Shown piece by piece: positions 36,701-47,879 of a stretch of DNA of 64,000 bases (positions are counted from its first letter, which is position 1; each line of letters starts with the position of its first letter). Under the pieces are notes generated by a model, which made no database searches, was not told where the DNA came from, and worked only from the letters and a program-made list of their open reading frames with translations. The DNA is taken from the NCBI GenBank assembly GCA_011316305.1, contig SAUG01000021.1, forward strand, positions 372,001 through 436,000, in the 5' to 3' direction. The stretch is from Rusavskia elegans (taxonomy: Eukaryota > Ascomycota > Lecanoromycetes > Teloschistales > Teloschistaceae). A program made the translations under genes and the position numbers.

Positions 36701-39240
36701 ATATAGCTAGCTTTTCCTATTATCTTTAGCTATAGATCTACTATATAGCTGGAATAATTATAAACCGTACGCTAAAGAAAAAGCTCGCCTAGAAAATTCT
36801 ATTTAAAACCGTGACTAGATTTCGTCTTTATTTAGATTATTTATATTTATATAGCTATTAAATTTATACGCTTAATAAATATATTATATATACGGAATAG
36901 TTTTTTCTAAAGATTTATATTAGGTTCCTAATAGAATATAATAGTTCTACTATCTATAATATATAGATTTCCAGCTAGCGGAAGGTTATACGAAGCCGTA
37001 ATATTATATTTAACGAAGATTCGTTCTATTTTCCGGGAGAGATCGATATAGTTTAGTTTTAAACGGAGCTATTTTTCTATAATATATTTAATATTTTCTA
37101 TATAGACCCGCCTATATATAACAAGCTTTCTAAATTTAACGATAGTAATAAAGATAAAAATATCGTTATTTAAAAACCTGTAGAAGCGTTAAATAATATT
37201 AAAAAAAAAAAGAGTATTTATTTCTATCTTTTCTAAACCCTTTAATTTTAGAGAGTAATAATAACTATTATCTAGACGATATATTCTAATATAATAATAT
37301 CCAAGATACTTTCGAATAAACTTTTATATTATAGAGAAAATCGAGGCCGTATAAAAAAGTTTAGAAAGAAAATATTATCGCTAATAACGTATCTCGTATT
37401 TAAAAGAAATCGGAAAGAATTTAAACGTATGTAATATAGCTAATATTAATAGATAATATTCGATAGGTATTTTATATAGTCTTCGTAGTTTACTAGATAG
37501 CTCGAACGCTATATAAAGATAATTCCCCGCTAGATCTACTATTATATAAGCTATTTACTATTAATATATACTATTATCGCGATTAGCTTCTATCGGAACC
37601 TAAATACTAGAATAATATATTTAAATACCCGTTAATAGAAAGCTTTATAGAAGCTATATAAATCGAAATTAAAGCGTTTTAAAATAAAGGAACCTAGAAA
37701 GAAATAGCCGGTAATAAAGTTTCTAAAAATAATAGTATTACTATTTCTACTATTTTGATTTTTAAATATAAATTTAATAACCAGGAGTATTTATTTAAAT
37801 TTAAAGCTCGCCTATATATTAGAAAAGACTTTAAAATATTAAAGTAAATATATACGCCGCTATACTAGCTATATATATTTTCCGAGCCTTAATAGCTATT
37901 ATTATTTACTTTAATTATAAGATTCGATAGTATAACGCCGTTAACGTATTTATTAATAGCGATATTAACGAGCCTATTTATATTAAATCTTTATAGAATT
38001 AGAAAGGATCGAAAATAGTTCTACTATTATTTTTATAAACGCTATATAAATTAAAGCAATCTCTAGCGCTTTAGTTTCGCTATTTATTATTTATATTAAA
38101 CGACCTAGGATTCTAGACGGTCTCCGGTACTAAATATCTTTTTATCTATAAATATATATTTCTATTCTTCTTTGTCGACGATATCGCTATTATTTTTGAA
38201 GCTAGAAATATTAAATATATAAAAGAATTCTAGGCTAAACTATTTAAAAGATACGATATAAAATTTCTAGATAAAATTATATAGTTCCTAAATATTCGAA
38301 TAATACGCGAAAAGGAACTATATAAACTATTTCTATACTGGAATTTCTATATCGATAAAATTACGAAAAAGTATTATATTAATCTTTCTATAAAGAGCTC
38401 TAGGATTCTACTAGCGAATACTAGAATTTTTATAAAAAATATTGAATAAACTATACTATAGTAAATTCTCGTATATTAATAGCTCGTCGGTTTAATATAA
38501 ATCGCGGCTACTATAAGCCGCGCTAATATCGATTTTACTTTTTTTAAATTTTTAGAATTTTTTATAAACTCTTCCGAACGTTATTATATAGCTGCTATTC
38601 GAATTCTATAATATCTAGAATATTTAAAATTTCTTTTAATTATCTATAATACTTTTATAGTAGATTTTAATAGAATATTTATCGGTTTATCAGATATATT
38701 TTTCGTAAATAATTCTAATATTCGCTATAGCTTTTAAAGCTATTACTTTAAACTATTTAACAGTATTATTAATTAGGAAGCCTCTAAATAAAAGATAGTT
38801 ATAATAAATTTAATAAAAGCCGAACTATTCGGCGCTATAGTAATAAGGAAAGAACTTATATAATAAAATAGGTTCTTCGAAAAGATCGCTATAGATCCAG
38901 GCTATAAGCCTTTTATCGAAGTCGATAATATATAGACTATACGAATCTTCTAGAACGTTAATTTATAGTTTATATCTAAGTTTCGCTATATAGATATTTA
39001 ATATTATTAGTTTCGCTAGAAGATTTATAACGGAAACGTTTTAATTAAATATATAGCCTTTGCAGCTATTTTAGTAAATAACTTTATAAAAGCTCTTCTA
39101 GTATAATATTATAAGGAGTATATTAAATTCCTAAAGTTCTAGAATATAGAATTAAATAAAGCTTTCTATAATAATGCTGCCGCTACTACTATTAATATTC
39201 TAGATCTATCTAAATCTATAGATCCGGATAGATCTAGTTA
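33750..39240 (+). pseudogene. Copia gag-pol relic
   Basis: No open frame is left, but motifs can be read. At about 35226-35444 is a protease / gag-pre-integrase stretch (RITIEINVSINKK then YYIPEFIINLVF). Near 37800 is KFKARLYIR (KARLVxRG of reverse transcriptase), near 37940 YNAVNVFINSDINEPIYIKS (YDAVnAFL), and at about 38160-38200 FFFVDDIAIIF, the Copia VDD active site. The coding run is interrupted by MITE copy B at 35870-36445. Amino-acid changes fit RIP transitions. Confidence 0.75.
35870..36445 (-). mobile_element. MITE family 1, copy B (inverted)
   Basis: This is the reverse complement of copies A and C along its whole length (576 bases), including the GCTGCGTAGCTACGCGGC-like core and the TATCAGC-type ends. 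It is inserted in the Copia pol region. Confidence 0.82.
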
Positions 39241-39302
39241 AAAATCTTTCTATACCGTTTTTAAAATTATATATTGTTCTAATATCTAGTAAATATAACT
39301 AG

Positions 39303-39443
39303 GCAGGATAGTATAGTAGTTAATATAAATATAGTAGAGGTTCTATAATAGTAGAATTATTACGACGGCGTTTACTATCGCTATAGTTCTAGTATTATAG
39401 ATTTTCATTTATTAAATTCTAGTTCGAATCCGGGTTCCGCTAA
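39303..39443 (+). other. tRNA-like / SINE-like segment with Pol III box motifs
   Basis: TAGTATAGTAGTTAA (39309-39323) looks like a mutated A box (TGGTATAGTGGTTAA) and AGTTCGAATCCG (39421-39432) is a B box, followed by GGTTCCGCTA and a T-rich run. The box spacing (about 100) is long for a tRNA, and no acceptor stem could be paired. It lies near the 3' LTR of the Copia element. Confidence 0.35.
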
Positions 39444-39664
39444 TTTCTTTTTACTTTTTTTATATATTAATTTTCCAGCTATTTTAGTTCAATATTTAGT
39501 TTATAATTTAATCTAAAATTTAAATTCTTTAATTTCGATTTTTACTACCTATAATACGGTTATTTCTATACTAATTTAAAAAAAAGATATATATAATAAT
39601 ACTATTAATAAAAGTTATATAGAATTAAAGTTTATTAACGTTCGCTATCGATCCTAAAAGAATA

Positions 39665-39907
39665 TAAAGACCTGCGAATATAGTATTTATAGTCGATACG
39701 AAAATAATTCCGGGATATATAATAGAAAACAGATTTCTAAAATTATATATATTTTCTATTATAGCTAGCGTTATTTATTTAAGCCTAACGCTTATTTATT
39801 ACGCGTACTATTTAGCTACTTATAGATTTTCTCTTCTCCTGCTTCCCAGAATATACAATATATACTCATTTTTCATGCAAATTCTCACTCCTGCACTGGA
39901 GCTGACA
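39665..39907 (+). repeat. 3' LTR of the Copia element
   Basis: 243 bases, direct repeat of 33450-33692. Here the left portion is RIP-mutated and the right ~90 bases are well preserved, the mirror of the 5' LTR. Ends CTGACA just before target copy TGTAG. Confidence 0.88.
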
Positions 39908-40641
39908 TGTAGCTGCGTCAAGTATGATATGAAACCGGACGCGCCCATCGAGATGTTAGAGTTCTGTCCATGGGTCAATCGATTTCTTTATCGTCTGATT
40001 CATCAGTGCTGTACGTTAGCGTGTAATCCCGGAGGCCGTAAGGCGGAAGAAAGATTCGATTGACCTACTGCAGCGTTGTTTCCTCTGGTCACTAGACAGA
40101 CTCGTATGAATCGAAAATTCCGACGTTTGGGCTTCTTGGAATATCTGTAAGGATCCATAGGCATGCAGGCGCCGAGTACAAAGGAGAAGGGGATGAACTC
40201 CTTGAGATGGCCCGGAGCATTCAGCACGAATATCCACCAGGCGCCACGGGTCCACCAAACACTTGTATCCAGCTCAAACATGTAGGGTTCCGTCGCAAGT
40301 AGGATGCGCTGCATAGCTGTGTCCGTCAGTCAGGGCTATCCTTGATGGAGCCAGAATACCGTACACCAGTACAGGATCCCAATACCTACGACGGAGAGGA
40401 TCCAGTACTATTGAAGAGCCTTGAATAGATCCTCAGATCGATTTTGGTAGTGGCGTTCCCACATGTTCCTGTCAGACGGGTCCTCGGAGAGTTTGACCGG
40501 CCCAGAGTGGTCATCTCTCGTCCTGTCGATTAGTCTGACAGATGCTGTTACTGAAGCTACAGCTTTTACGCCGATTGAAGAAATGTTTGAGAAACAGTCG
40601 GAAAGAAGGCTGGAAGGAGAGTGTCCCCACAACTGGACCAT

Positions 40642-41160
40642 GTGGTAGGCTCCTTTATATCATGCAGGACATCGCAGGCAATCTTGCAGCACATTTTGAC
40701 TTTGGAATGGTCGAACTTGAGGCGCAAGAAGATATGCAGCATTTGCTCTACTACTATGACCCCTGTATGATTGTTGTTTTCTTAGTGCTGTCGATCAGAT
40801 CGGGGACCTTAGTATAGTTCTTTTTTAACTGACACTAATCGTTCTCTCCTATTACAGGCCCTCGCTACGTAAGCTAGCAGTATAGTACAGTTAGCCTGCA
40901 GAGCAGCTCTTTTACTTCCGGCTACCTTAGAGTCCGGTCTCCCGGCGATTGACAGTACTAAGAAATAACAATCAAACAGGCCTTCCAGAAGTAGTTCACA
41001 TCTATCCGATATAAACGCTTAAGACGCACTCAGCTGCGCAACAGCCGATCGGCCATGCAGCTTCGAGCGCCTGTTCTAGCTAAGTAGAGGTTAAAGAACT
41101 GCAGTGTAACATCACAGCGCGTATTGCTCCACAATATAATATCACATCTCTATACTTTTA
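40642..41160. other. Flank of the glycosyltransferase gene, no gene recognised
   Basis: Normal base composition. This would be the promoter side of the split gene. Composition changes sharply to AT-rich at about 41160. Confidence 0.45.
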
Positions 41161-43167
41161 AAGGGCGTTAGACGCAAACGAGCTTTTAGTCGAAGGTTAA
41201 CGCGGAATTAGATATATAAAACCACGTAGATTAGATTTTTACTATTAGGTTTTGATAACCGTATCTTTTTACTTGGCTGCGCGTGCCCCCTTTAAATTAT
41301 AAGCGCGGGCTAAAGTACTTTATCTATAGTAACGATACTATTATACGGTAAATACTAAATACCGTTCTATCTATTAAACGTAATAACTTTAGTTTTATAA
41401 TAATACGAGAGTACTATATTAGCTATATAGAAATTTTTATCTAATTATAAATATTTTATCTATATTTATATACGATATACTAATTTACTAAATATATAAA
41501 TATTAAATCTATATATTAACTATTATATATAAATAAAAGTATTTTAGTTTCTATATATATAAATCCTATTCTTCCGCCTGTTACTATTACTATTTCTATT
41601 TTAATAATTTTATTATTATAATTTTATATATTTAAACTATAAACTCTGAAAGTATCGTATATTTATCTATATCGCTATAAATATAATAGAGTTTCGTAGT
41701 CTAGAAGTTATAACTCTATAGCTAAAAGTTTATATAATTAAAATAAGTAAATATCTATTCGATTTTTTCGTAATTTCTAATTTTTTATTAAAAAGATAAT
41801 TTTTCTAATAATATTTAGAATATTTCTAACTATATTAAAAATAAAAGAAACTATATTTGATTATAAAACTATATATTATAATATTAAAAATATTTATATT
41901 ATATAGCGATTTCTAGCTAATATTATACTTTAATAAAAATCTGATAAAAATTTTTTTTTATAAAATTACTACTATAGAAAATAATATATATTGAAAGTTA
42001 ATAATAGTATATTATTTTTTCTATAGACGATAATCGGATAATTTATTTCTAAAAAAGCTATACTAACTATAACGATACTTTCGTTATTTTTATTATAATA
42101 GAATAGGAGGCGTATAAATAGGAGGTAAAAAAGTAGACGATAATCGTTTCGGTAGGAAATTGCTACTTTAATTTAATTATTTCGTAGAAAGAAACTCCGA
42201 GGCGAGAAGATTCTGGAACTACGGTTAATATAAGCTAATAATAATAGATTATAACTTTGTTTACAATATTATAATTTAATAAATATAATTAATTTCTCTC
42301 GTTTCGGAATCGTCTTTCTAAAAAGTATAGGAAGCTAGAAATTAGAATTTCTATTCGAAAAAAAGTCTCTATTTCTAAAAAAAGCTAATAAAGTAATATA
42401 GATATTTATCGTTAATTGTTAGTAGAATTAAAAAAATATTAAAAGTTTTAATAAAATAGTTCGATATATTTAAAATAGACTAAATTATCGTTTTAGCGGC
42501 TTAATTTAGCTAGCCCTATCGTAGAATCTTATACGGGGTCAGACTATTAAAAAGATTTAAATTTACTTACTAATATTATATACTATCTATTCGTTAAAAA
42601 ATAAACCTTCGTATATATAAATTATAGAGCCTATTAAACGTATTTAAATAATATAAAAATTAAAAAAATTAAGTCGCTTTTAAATCTAATATTAATTATT
42701 AAAAAATTCGATTATTATATCCGGCGGGCTTAGTATTTTTTAGCAGTTAACTCCGTATTTTAGATCCTCCCCCCTTTAAATATTTAAAAGAGATTTCTTT
42801 TCTTTAATTATCTATTTTAACTTTATACTATATATCTACTACGCAAACTTTAAAGCTATAATTTTTATATATTTTACTTATATATACGTACTATAAAATC
42901 TAAGATAATCTAGTATATTTAATTTTAAATATGTAAATAGTATTTTCTTGTCGATATTTACCTCGATTATAGAAAATATTTTACTACTAAAATTCCTCGG
43001 AACAATCATTTATCTAGTTAATTATAAAATATTTAATTTAAATCTTTATAAAAATTCTAGTATTATTATTAAATTAATTATATTTTTAATTTAGCTATAA
43101 TTTATATATATAAAATCCGCTTTATTTTTATTATTATTATATATCTTTATCGTTACTATATATTTTT
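41161..43167. repeat. RIP-mutated AT-rich repeat DNA, unassigned
   Basis: CpA/TpG are scarce and there are no open frames. Around 42710-42760 a sequence related (inverted) to the end of the 30806-31313 MITE occurs (TAAGCCCGCCGGATATAATA). Otherwise the element type is not evident. Confidence 0.5.
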
Positions 43168-43579
43168 TATAACGTCTTTATACGTTAAAGAACGTTATAT
43201 TCGAGTCTAGTTATAGCCGTAGGCGCAGTCCGAACTATTAAATAGTAAGGGAATCCTAGCGTAGGTTATTATAACTAATTCTATATAGCCGCGAAGATAC
43301 GGTTATAATATTACGAAGCGTCTATATTATAGAAGTAATTAATAGAAAATAGTAGAAACGTATTTAATAATTATATTAATAACTAACGAAAAAAGCTATC
43401 TAATAGAAATAAAGGGGCGATATAAATAATAAGAATAGCTAATAGTATTTATAAATAGCCGTCCGCTAAAAGACTCTATTATAAAGGTCGGCTATAGCGG
43501 CTACAGGCGGCTATAGATAATTAAACTCGTTTATCTAGCTAATTTTCTAACGCGCCTTTATAGAATCGTAGACGTAATA
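43168..43579 (-). repeat. Gypsy-family LTR, antisense copy 1
   Basis: 412 bases, reverse complement of the LTRs at 56015, 58873 and 62623. It begins like the inverse of the LTR end (GACGTTACA) and ends with the inverse of ACGTCTACGATTC (GAATCGTAGACGT). Confidence 0.78.
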
Positions 43580-43962
43580 TCTTTATTATTAAAAGGCTTT
43601 TATAAATTCCGTCTAGATTATTTTTTTATAGGGCTTTTATATAATATATCTAATATAGTACTTTAAAGCCTTTTTTTTCTTTTTTTTTTACTTCTAATAT
43701 TTAGTATCTTTTTTTTTCTAGTTTAAACTTATTTAGCTTTTTTTTTTACTTCTTTTTCTATTTCTTTCGTTTTTTTTTCTAATATTTATAATCTTGCCGC
43801 CGATAGTTTAACCTCTGTAGTCTATATATATATAGATAGTAATATAGAAATAGATATTAGTAGAGAAATTAATTATATTTTTAATTTAGCTATAATTTAT
43901 ATATATATAATTCGCTTTATTTTTATTATTATTATATATTTTTATTATTACTATATACTTTT

Positions 43963-44374
43963 TATTACGTCTTTATACGTTAAAGGACGTTATATTCGAG
44001 TCTAGCTATAGCCGTAAACGTAGTCCGAACTATTAAATAGTAATAGAATCGTAGTATAGATTATTATAACTAATCCTATACAGCCGCGAAGGTACGGTTA
44101 TAATATTATAAAGTATCTATATTATAGAAGTAATTAATAGAAAATAGTAGAAACGTATTTAATAATTATATTAATAACTAATAAAAAAAGCTATTTAATA
44201 GAAATAAAGAAACGATATATATAATAAAAATAGCTAATAGTACTAATAAGTAACGGTCTATTAAAAGATTTTATTATAAAGGTCGGCTACGGCGGCTACA
44301 GGCGGCTATAGATAATTAGGCTTATTTATCTAGCTAATCTTCTAGCGTGCCTCTATAGAATTATAGATATAATA
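43963..44374 (-). repeat. Gypsy-family LTR, antisense copy 2
   Basis: This 412-base copy is in the same orientation as copy 1 and separated from it by 383 bases. The segments to the left of both LTRs (AATTTAGCTATAATTTATAT) and to the right of both (TTATTATTAAAAGGCTTTTA) are also repeated, so the whole region is a tandem of LTR plus short internal sequence. No coding content. Confidence 0.75.
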
Positions 44375-45314
44375 TCTTTATTATTAAAAGGCTTTTATAA
44401 ATTCCGTCTAGATTATTTTTTTATAGAATTTTTATATATTATATCTAATATAGTATTTTAAAGCTTTTTATTTTTTTTTTTTTCACTTCTAATATTTAGT
44501 ATCTTTTTTTTTCTAATTTAAATTCGTTTAACTTTTTTTTTTTACCTTTTTTTCTATTTCTTTCGCTTCCTCTTCTAGTATTCGTAATCTTGCCGCCGAT
44601 AGCTTAATCTCTCTAGTCTATATATATATATAGATAGTACGATAGAAGTAGATATTAGTAGAAAAGAATTAATAGGCGGAGGAAATTATAGCGGGAAAGG
44701 ATAGAGAAAAAATCGCTGCGGAAAAGAAAGTTACTATAATTATATACTAGATACGAAATCGAAAAGTAGAATATTATTATTATCGAATATAAAGAGATTT
44801 AGTAAACTAAATAGATTCGGCGAAAATAGTTAAAAAAAAGGAAATATTTCTAGTATTAAAATAGATACGATTCTAGATATATTTAAAAATTTATTTCTAG
44901 TATTTATTAGTAGCTAGTAGCGTAATATAATCAAATATACCCTAGAACCTTATTTTTTATCGCCGGCTTTTAGTAGTAAAAGAATTAAAGTAGAGATTTA
45001 TTAAATAGATAAGCTAACGTAGTAGATACTAGAAATTTATTCAATTATCTCTCTATTTCTATCTTTCTACTTCTATTTCTACTTTTTCCCTTTCCTTTCC
45101 CCTTTATATAAACCTCGGCTTTAATTCTTTTAAAGAAGGAAGGAAATCTTCTAGTACTATTTTCTATAGCTCGTTAGTATTTTATAGCTATTAAAGGTTT
45201 TCTTCTACTATCTAATTTAATACGAGATTTAATAATTTTAATATAGGATAGGTTAATAGAGGGATTACTACTATTTTAATCTTCGCTAAAGCGGAGGAAA
45301 TCTTCGCGGAAAAA
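44375..45314. repeat. RIP-mutated repeat DNA next to the antisense LTRs
   Basis: Starts with sequence shared with 43580-43900 (internal region of the short Gypsy derivative), then unassigned AT-rich DNA without open frames. Confidence 0.45.
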
Positions 45315-45917
45315 CATCAGCATTTCCCAAAACCGGCTTAAAGCCGGTTTCAGCCGTTTCAGCCGTCTTAGCCGATACGGCTGAGACCGGCTTATAAGCG
45401 GCTTATCAGCCGGTCTTAGGTATACCCGAAGCTGCGTAGCTGCGCGGCTAAGACGGCTAAAACGGCTGAGCGGCTAAAACGACTAAAAAGATTTAGAGAT
45501 TCGATTTTAAACTCGTTTAAATCCTTATTAGTAGTTAGTAGGCCTATATACGCCTATATATAACGCTAGACTAGCTTTATCTAGATCGAAAATATTAGGT
45601 TTCCTTACTAGAATCTAATTAGATTAGGTCTAGTATAGTTTATTAAATAGATATTCGACTTCCGTTATTTCCGCTTTTAGCGGCAGCCGCTAAATCTTAT
45701 TTTCGATTTAGGTTATATAGGTTTATTTTTAGTTTATATATAGATTCTATTTTAGGCTATTTACTAAGTAAACTTTCGTACTATAGATACTATTAGAGCT
45801 CCAATCTATCGAAAATCTACTTTTTAAATTTTTGGATTATTTGGATTTTTGGATTATTTAGATTGAGATGGCTGTCAGCCGGTCTAATCTGAAAATCCAT
45901 TTTAGGATTCGCTGATA
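45315..45917 (+). mobile_element. MITE family 1, copy C (least mutated)
   Basis: 603 bases, same orientation as copy A. It keeps many CpA/TpG sites that are TpA in A and B, such as TTTGGATTATTTGG and GATGGCTGTCAGCC. It has an extra palindromic stretch GACCGGCTTATAAGCGG near its left end. Useful as reference for the family. Confidence 0.82.
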
Positions 45918-45939
45918 AACTTCCGCGGATTATAGAGCT

Positions 45940-47480
45940 AATAGTAATAAATATCCTATAAAAAATTTGTTATATTATTTTCTAATTTCTATATTATATA
46001 GTCGATTTCGTATTTATAAAAAAGGCCTATTATTTATCGGAATACCTTTAAATATTCGTCTAGAAATCGATTATTTTTATCTTTAACTATTTCGTACTAG
46101 TTATAAATCTCGCCGAGGGTATATAGTATAACTCGATATATTAACTTTAAAAATAGGAAGTTATAATAATAAAATTCGCGATATTTCTTTACTTCGTTAA
46201 CTTTAATCCGGTAATTCTTTAGCTAGTCTTTAACTAAATTAGTAATCTAATCGATAACTATTCGGAAATCCAATTTAGAAAATTCTAGACAGCGTTTTAA
46301 TATCGTATAGCCGCTTTTAACTCGATTAGTAACTTTTATTTTCTAGTACCTATAATAATTAGTATAGTCGAAGATACTTTTTTCGGCGTATATCGATAAC
46401 TATATATTATAAATATAGTTAACTAGTTCGGGATAGTCTTTAGAATATTTATTTTTAAATACTTACTAGGCTATATATTAATATTCCTCTATTAAAATAT
46501 AGAAAACTGTTTTCTATACGCGCTAGTACTATTTATAGGACGAATCCGGCTATTTTCTAAAAAATAATCCTTTTATCTATACTGCCGAAAAGTATTTTTT
46601 TTTTATCTTTAACTTAATATTCCTTCTATAGTACTAGATATAAATAAATACGGCTATATAGAGAAAAATTAACTCTATAGCGTTAATAAATACGAATTTT
46701 TTATCTATAACTATAATACGGGGATTAGAAATATTAAATTTAATAAATAAAAAATAGAATTATACTAACGGCTATTCGTAATCTTCCTACTTTTTATATT
46801 TTAGAAAATAGTAGCTAATAGTAAAAGAGGTATATAGTATAGTAATATCTTAAATAAAAAGTAGTAGAAAATTACAGCGATAAATTTTATAGATATAGTC
46901 TTTAAAAATAATTTTATAATTATTTCTAAAAAGTTCTAATAATTATTTATAGCCGAGTAAAAAATATATAATCCGGCTATTATTATCTATCTTTATTATA
47001 GACTTCTATTTATTTATATCTTCTTGCTTCCGGGCGAGATACTATATAGTATTCAAAGGGCCGAACCGTTTTTTCTATAATTTTTACTTTATATTATAAA
47101 GGTCCTTTATATTAATAATATAGTCTTTTTCTTTTTTATCGGCTTCGTTTTTTAGATTAGTTAAAAATTACTTAATAGTTCTACTATTATTTAAATAAAT
47201 AGCTAGTTTCTTTCTAATTTCGTCGGTTATAGCGCTAATACGATAGAAATATAGCTTTAAAATATCAGCGGGTTAATAGATATATTTAAAGTATCGGATA
47301 TAGAATTTTTAATATTCCTTTCGCTTACTATATAGAATATAACTATTAAAAAAATAGTTTTACTTTTTAGATACGGTATTATAATAGCTATAACTTTATA
47401 ATTCGTAAATAACGCTACGGCTATAATTAAGCTCGGCTTTATAGAAAATTTTATTTTCTATTTTCTTTCTACCGGCGATA
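45940..47480 (-). pseudogene. Mutator-like (MULE) transposase relic
   Basis: On the minus strand, around 46750-46690, reads NPRIIVIDKKFVFINAIE, the mutated form of PRVIVTDKELALxNAI. Then comes AVFIYI*YYRRNIK (normally CxWHxxxNI), and around 46380-46240 VTNRVKSGYTILKR (normally TSRVEGAHAxLKR) followed by DFRIVID. These are the DDE-region landmarks of MULE transposases. All frames are closed by stops; changes fit RIP. Element ends were not located. Confidence 0.7.
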
Positions 47481-47816
47481 ATAGTATATCTTTAAATTTT
47501 AATATACTAATTAACGCTGGCGAAAAGATCTTCGAATAAATTATAGTAGATATTTATTAGTAGAAGAAAAAGCTCTATTGTTCGGCGTAGATAATAGTAG
47601 AAAGGGCGTAGATAACTCTAATAATAATAATAATAAAGAAAATAAAGATATTAAAGATATCGATAGCGATAAAAATAATAGAGGCGATATAAATTAAAGA
47701 AGAAAGAAGGTAAAATATAGATATTAAAAAGGATTTAGGCGAAGGTTTTCTAAAAGCGGGATAATTCTAACGGTAGCGAATAAAAGGCGATAGAAATAGT
47801 ATTTAGATAGCAGCGT

Positions 47817-47840
47817 ATACGCCTATAAAAATAGGCGTAT
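47817..47840. repeat. Perfect short hairpin at a composition boundary
   Basis: ATACGCCTAT and its exact inverse are separated by AAAA, about 40 bases before normal-composition DNA begins at 47880. Confidence 0.7.
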
Positions 47841-47879
47841 ATCTACACTCGATTAAATATCGTCTCTAAAAAATCCCTG

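Larger units (their letters stand above)
33450..39907 (+). mobile_element. Copia (Ty1) LTR retrotransposon, RIP-mutated
   Basis: LTRs of equal length (243 bases each) lie at 33450-33692 and 39665-39907, starting TG (TGAAGACCTGCGAA) and ending CA (CTGACA; mutated to CTAATA in the left copy). The 5-base target duplication TGTAG is at 33445-33449 and 39908-39912. The interior carries gag/pol relics on the plus strand and one nested MITE (35870-36445). Total length 6458. It is inserted in an exon of the glycosyltransferase gene. The LTRs differ mainly by transitions. Confidence 0.9.
26911..40641 (-). pseudogene. GT2-family glycosyltransferase (egh-like), split by two mobile elements
   Basis: The gene is in three blocks. 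N-terminal, 40641-39913: a membrane segment (YWILSVVGIGILYWC), then RRNFRFIRVCLVTRGNNAA, an intron, and SIDPWTEL. Middle, 33449-32713: KPAWSDELPPF, YKARALEYF, DDWVLHLDEETQLD (nucleotide-sugar/metal site), CVTEDFWFG and FKQRRRW (QxxRW type). C-terminal, 27317-26911: TYICHIWSTIGNVQYAYSIS, intron, SLYNIFFRSTPLVLP, hydrophobic segments and GFHVVKKV. The Copia element separates blocks 1 and 2 within DAATKPAW; the DNA transposon separates blocks 2 and 3 within VRITYIC. Both junctions are exactly in frame once the insert and one target copy are removed. In-frame TAA at 39956-39958 (probably CAA before) and TAG at 40408-40410 add damage. Inferred role: membrane processive or mannosyl-type transfer; substrate unknown. 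Confidence 0.8.

Noticed and set aside
39303..39443. Functional tRNA gene
   Set aside because: No acceptor or anticodon stem could be paired and the box spacing is too long; kept only as a tRNA-like segment.
33446..39912. Tandem duplication of glycosyltransferase intron sequence
   Set aside because: First considered for the 243-base direct repeats. The TG...CA ends, equal length, TGTAG target copies and pol motifs between them show they are LTRs.
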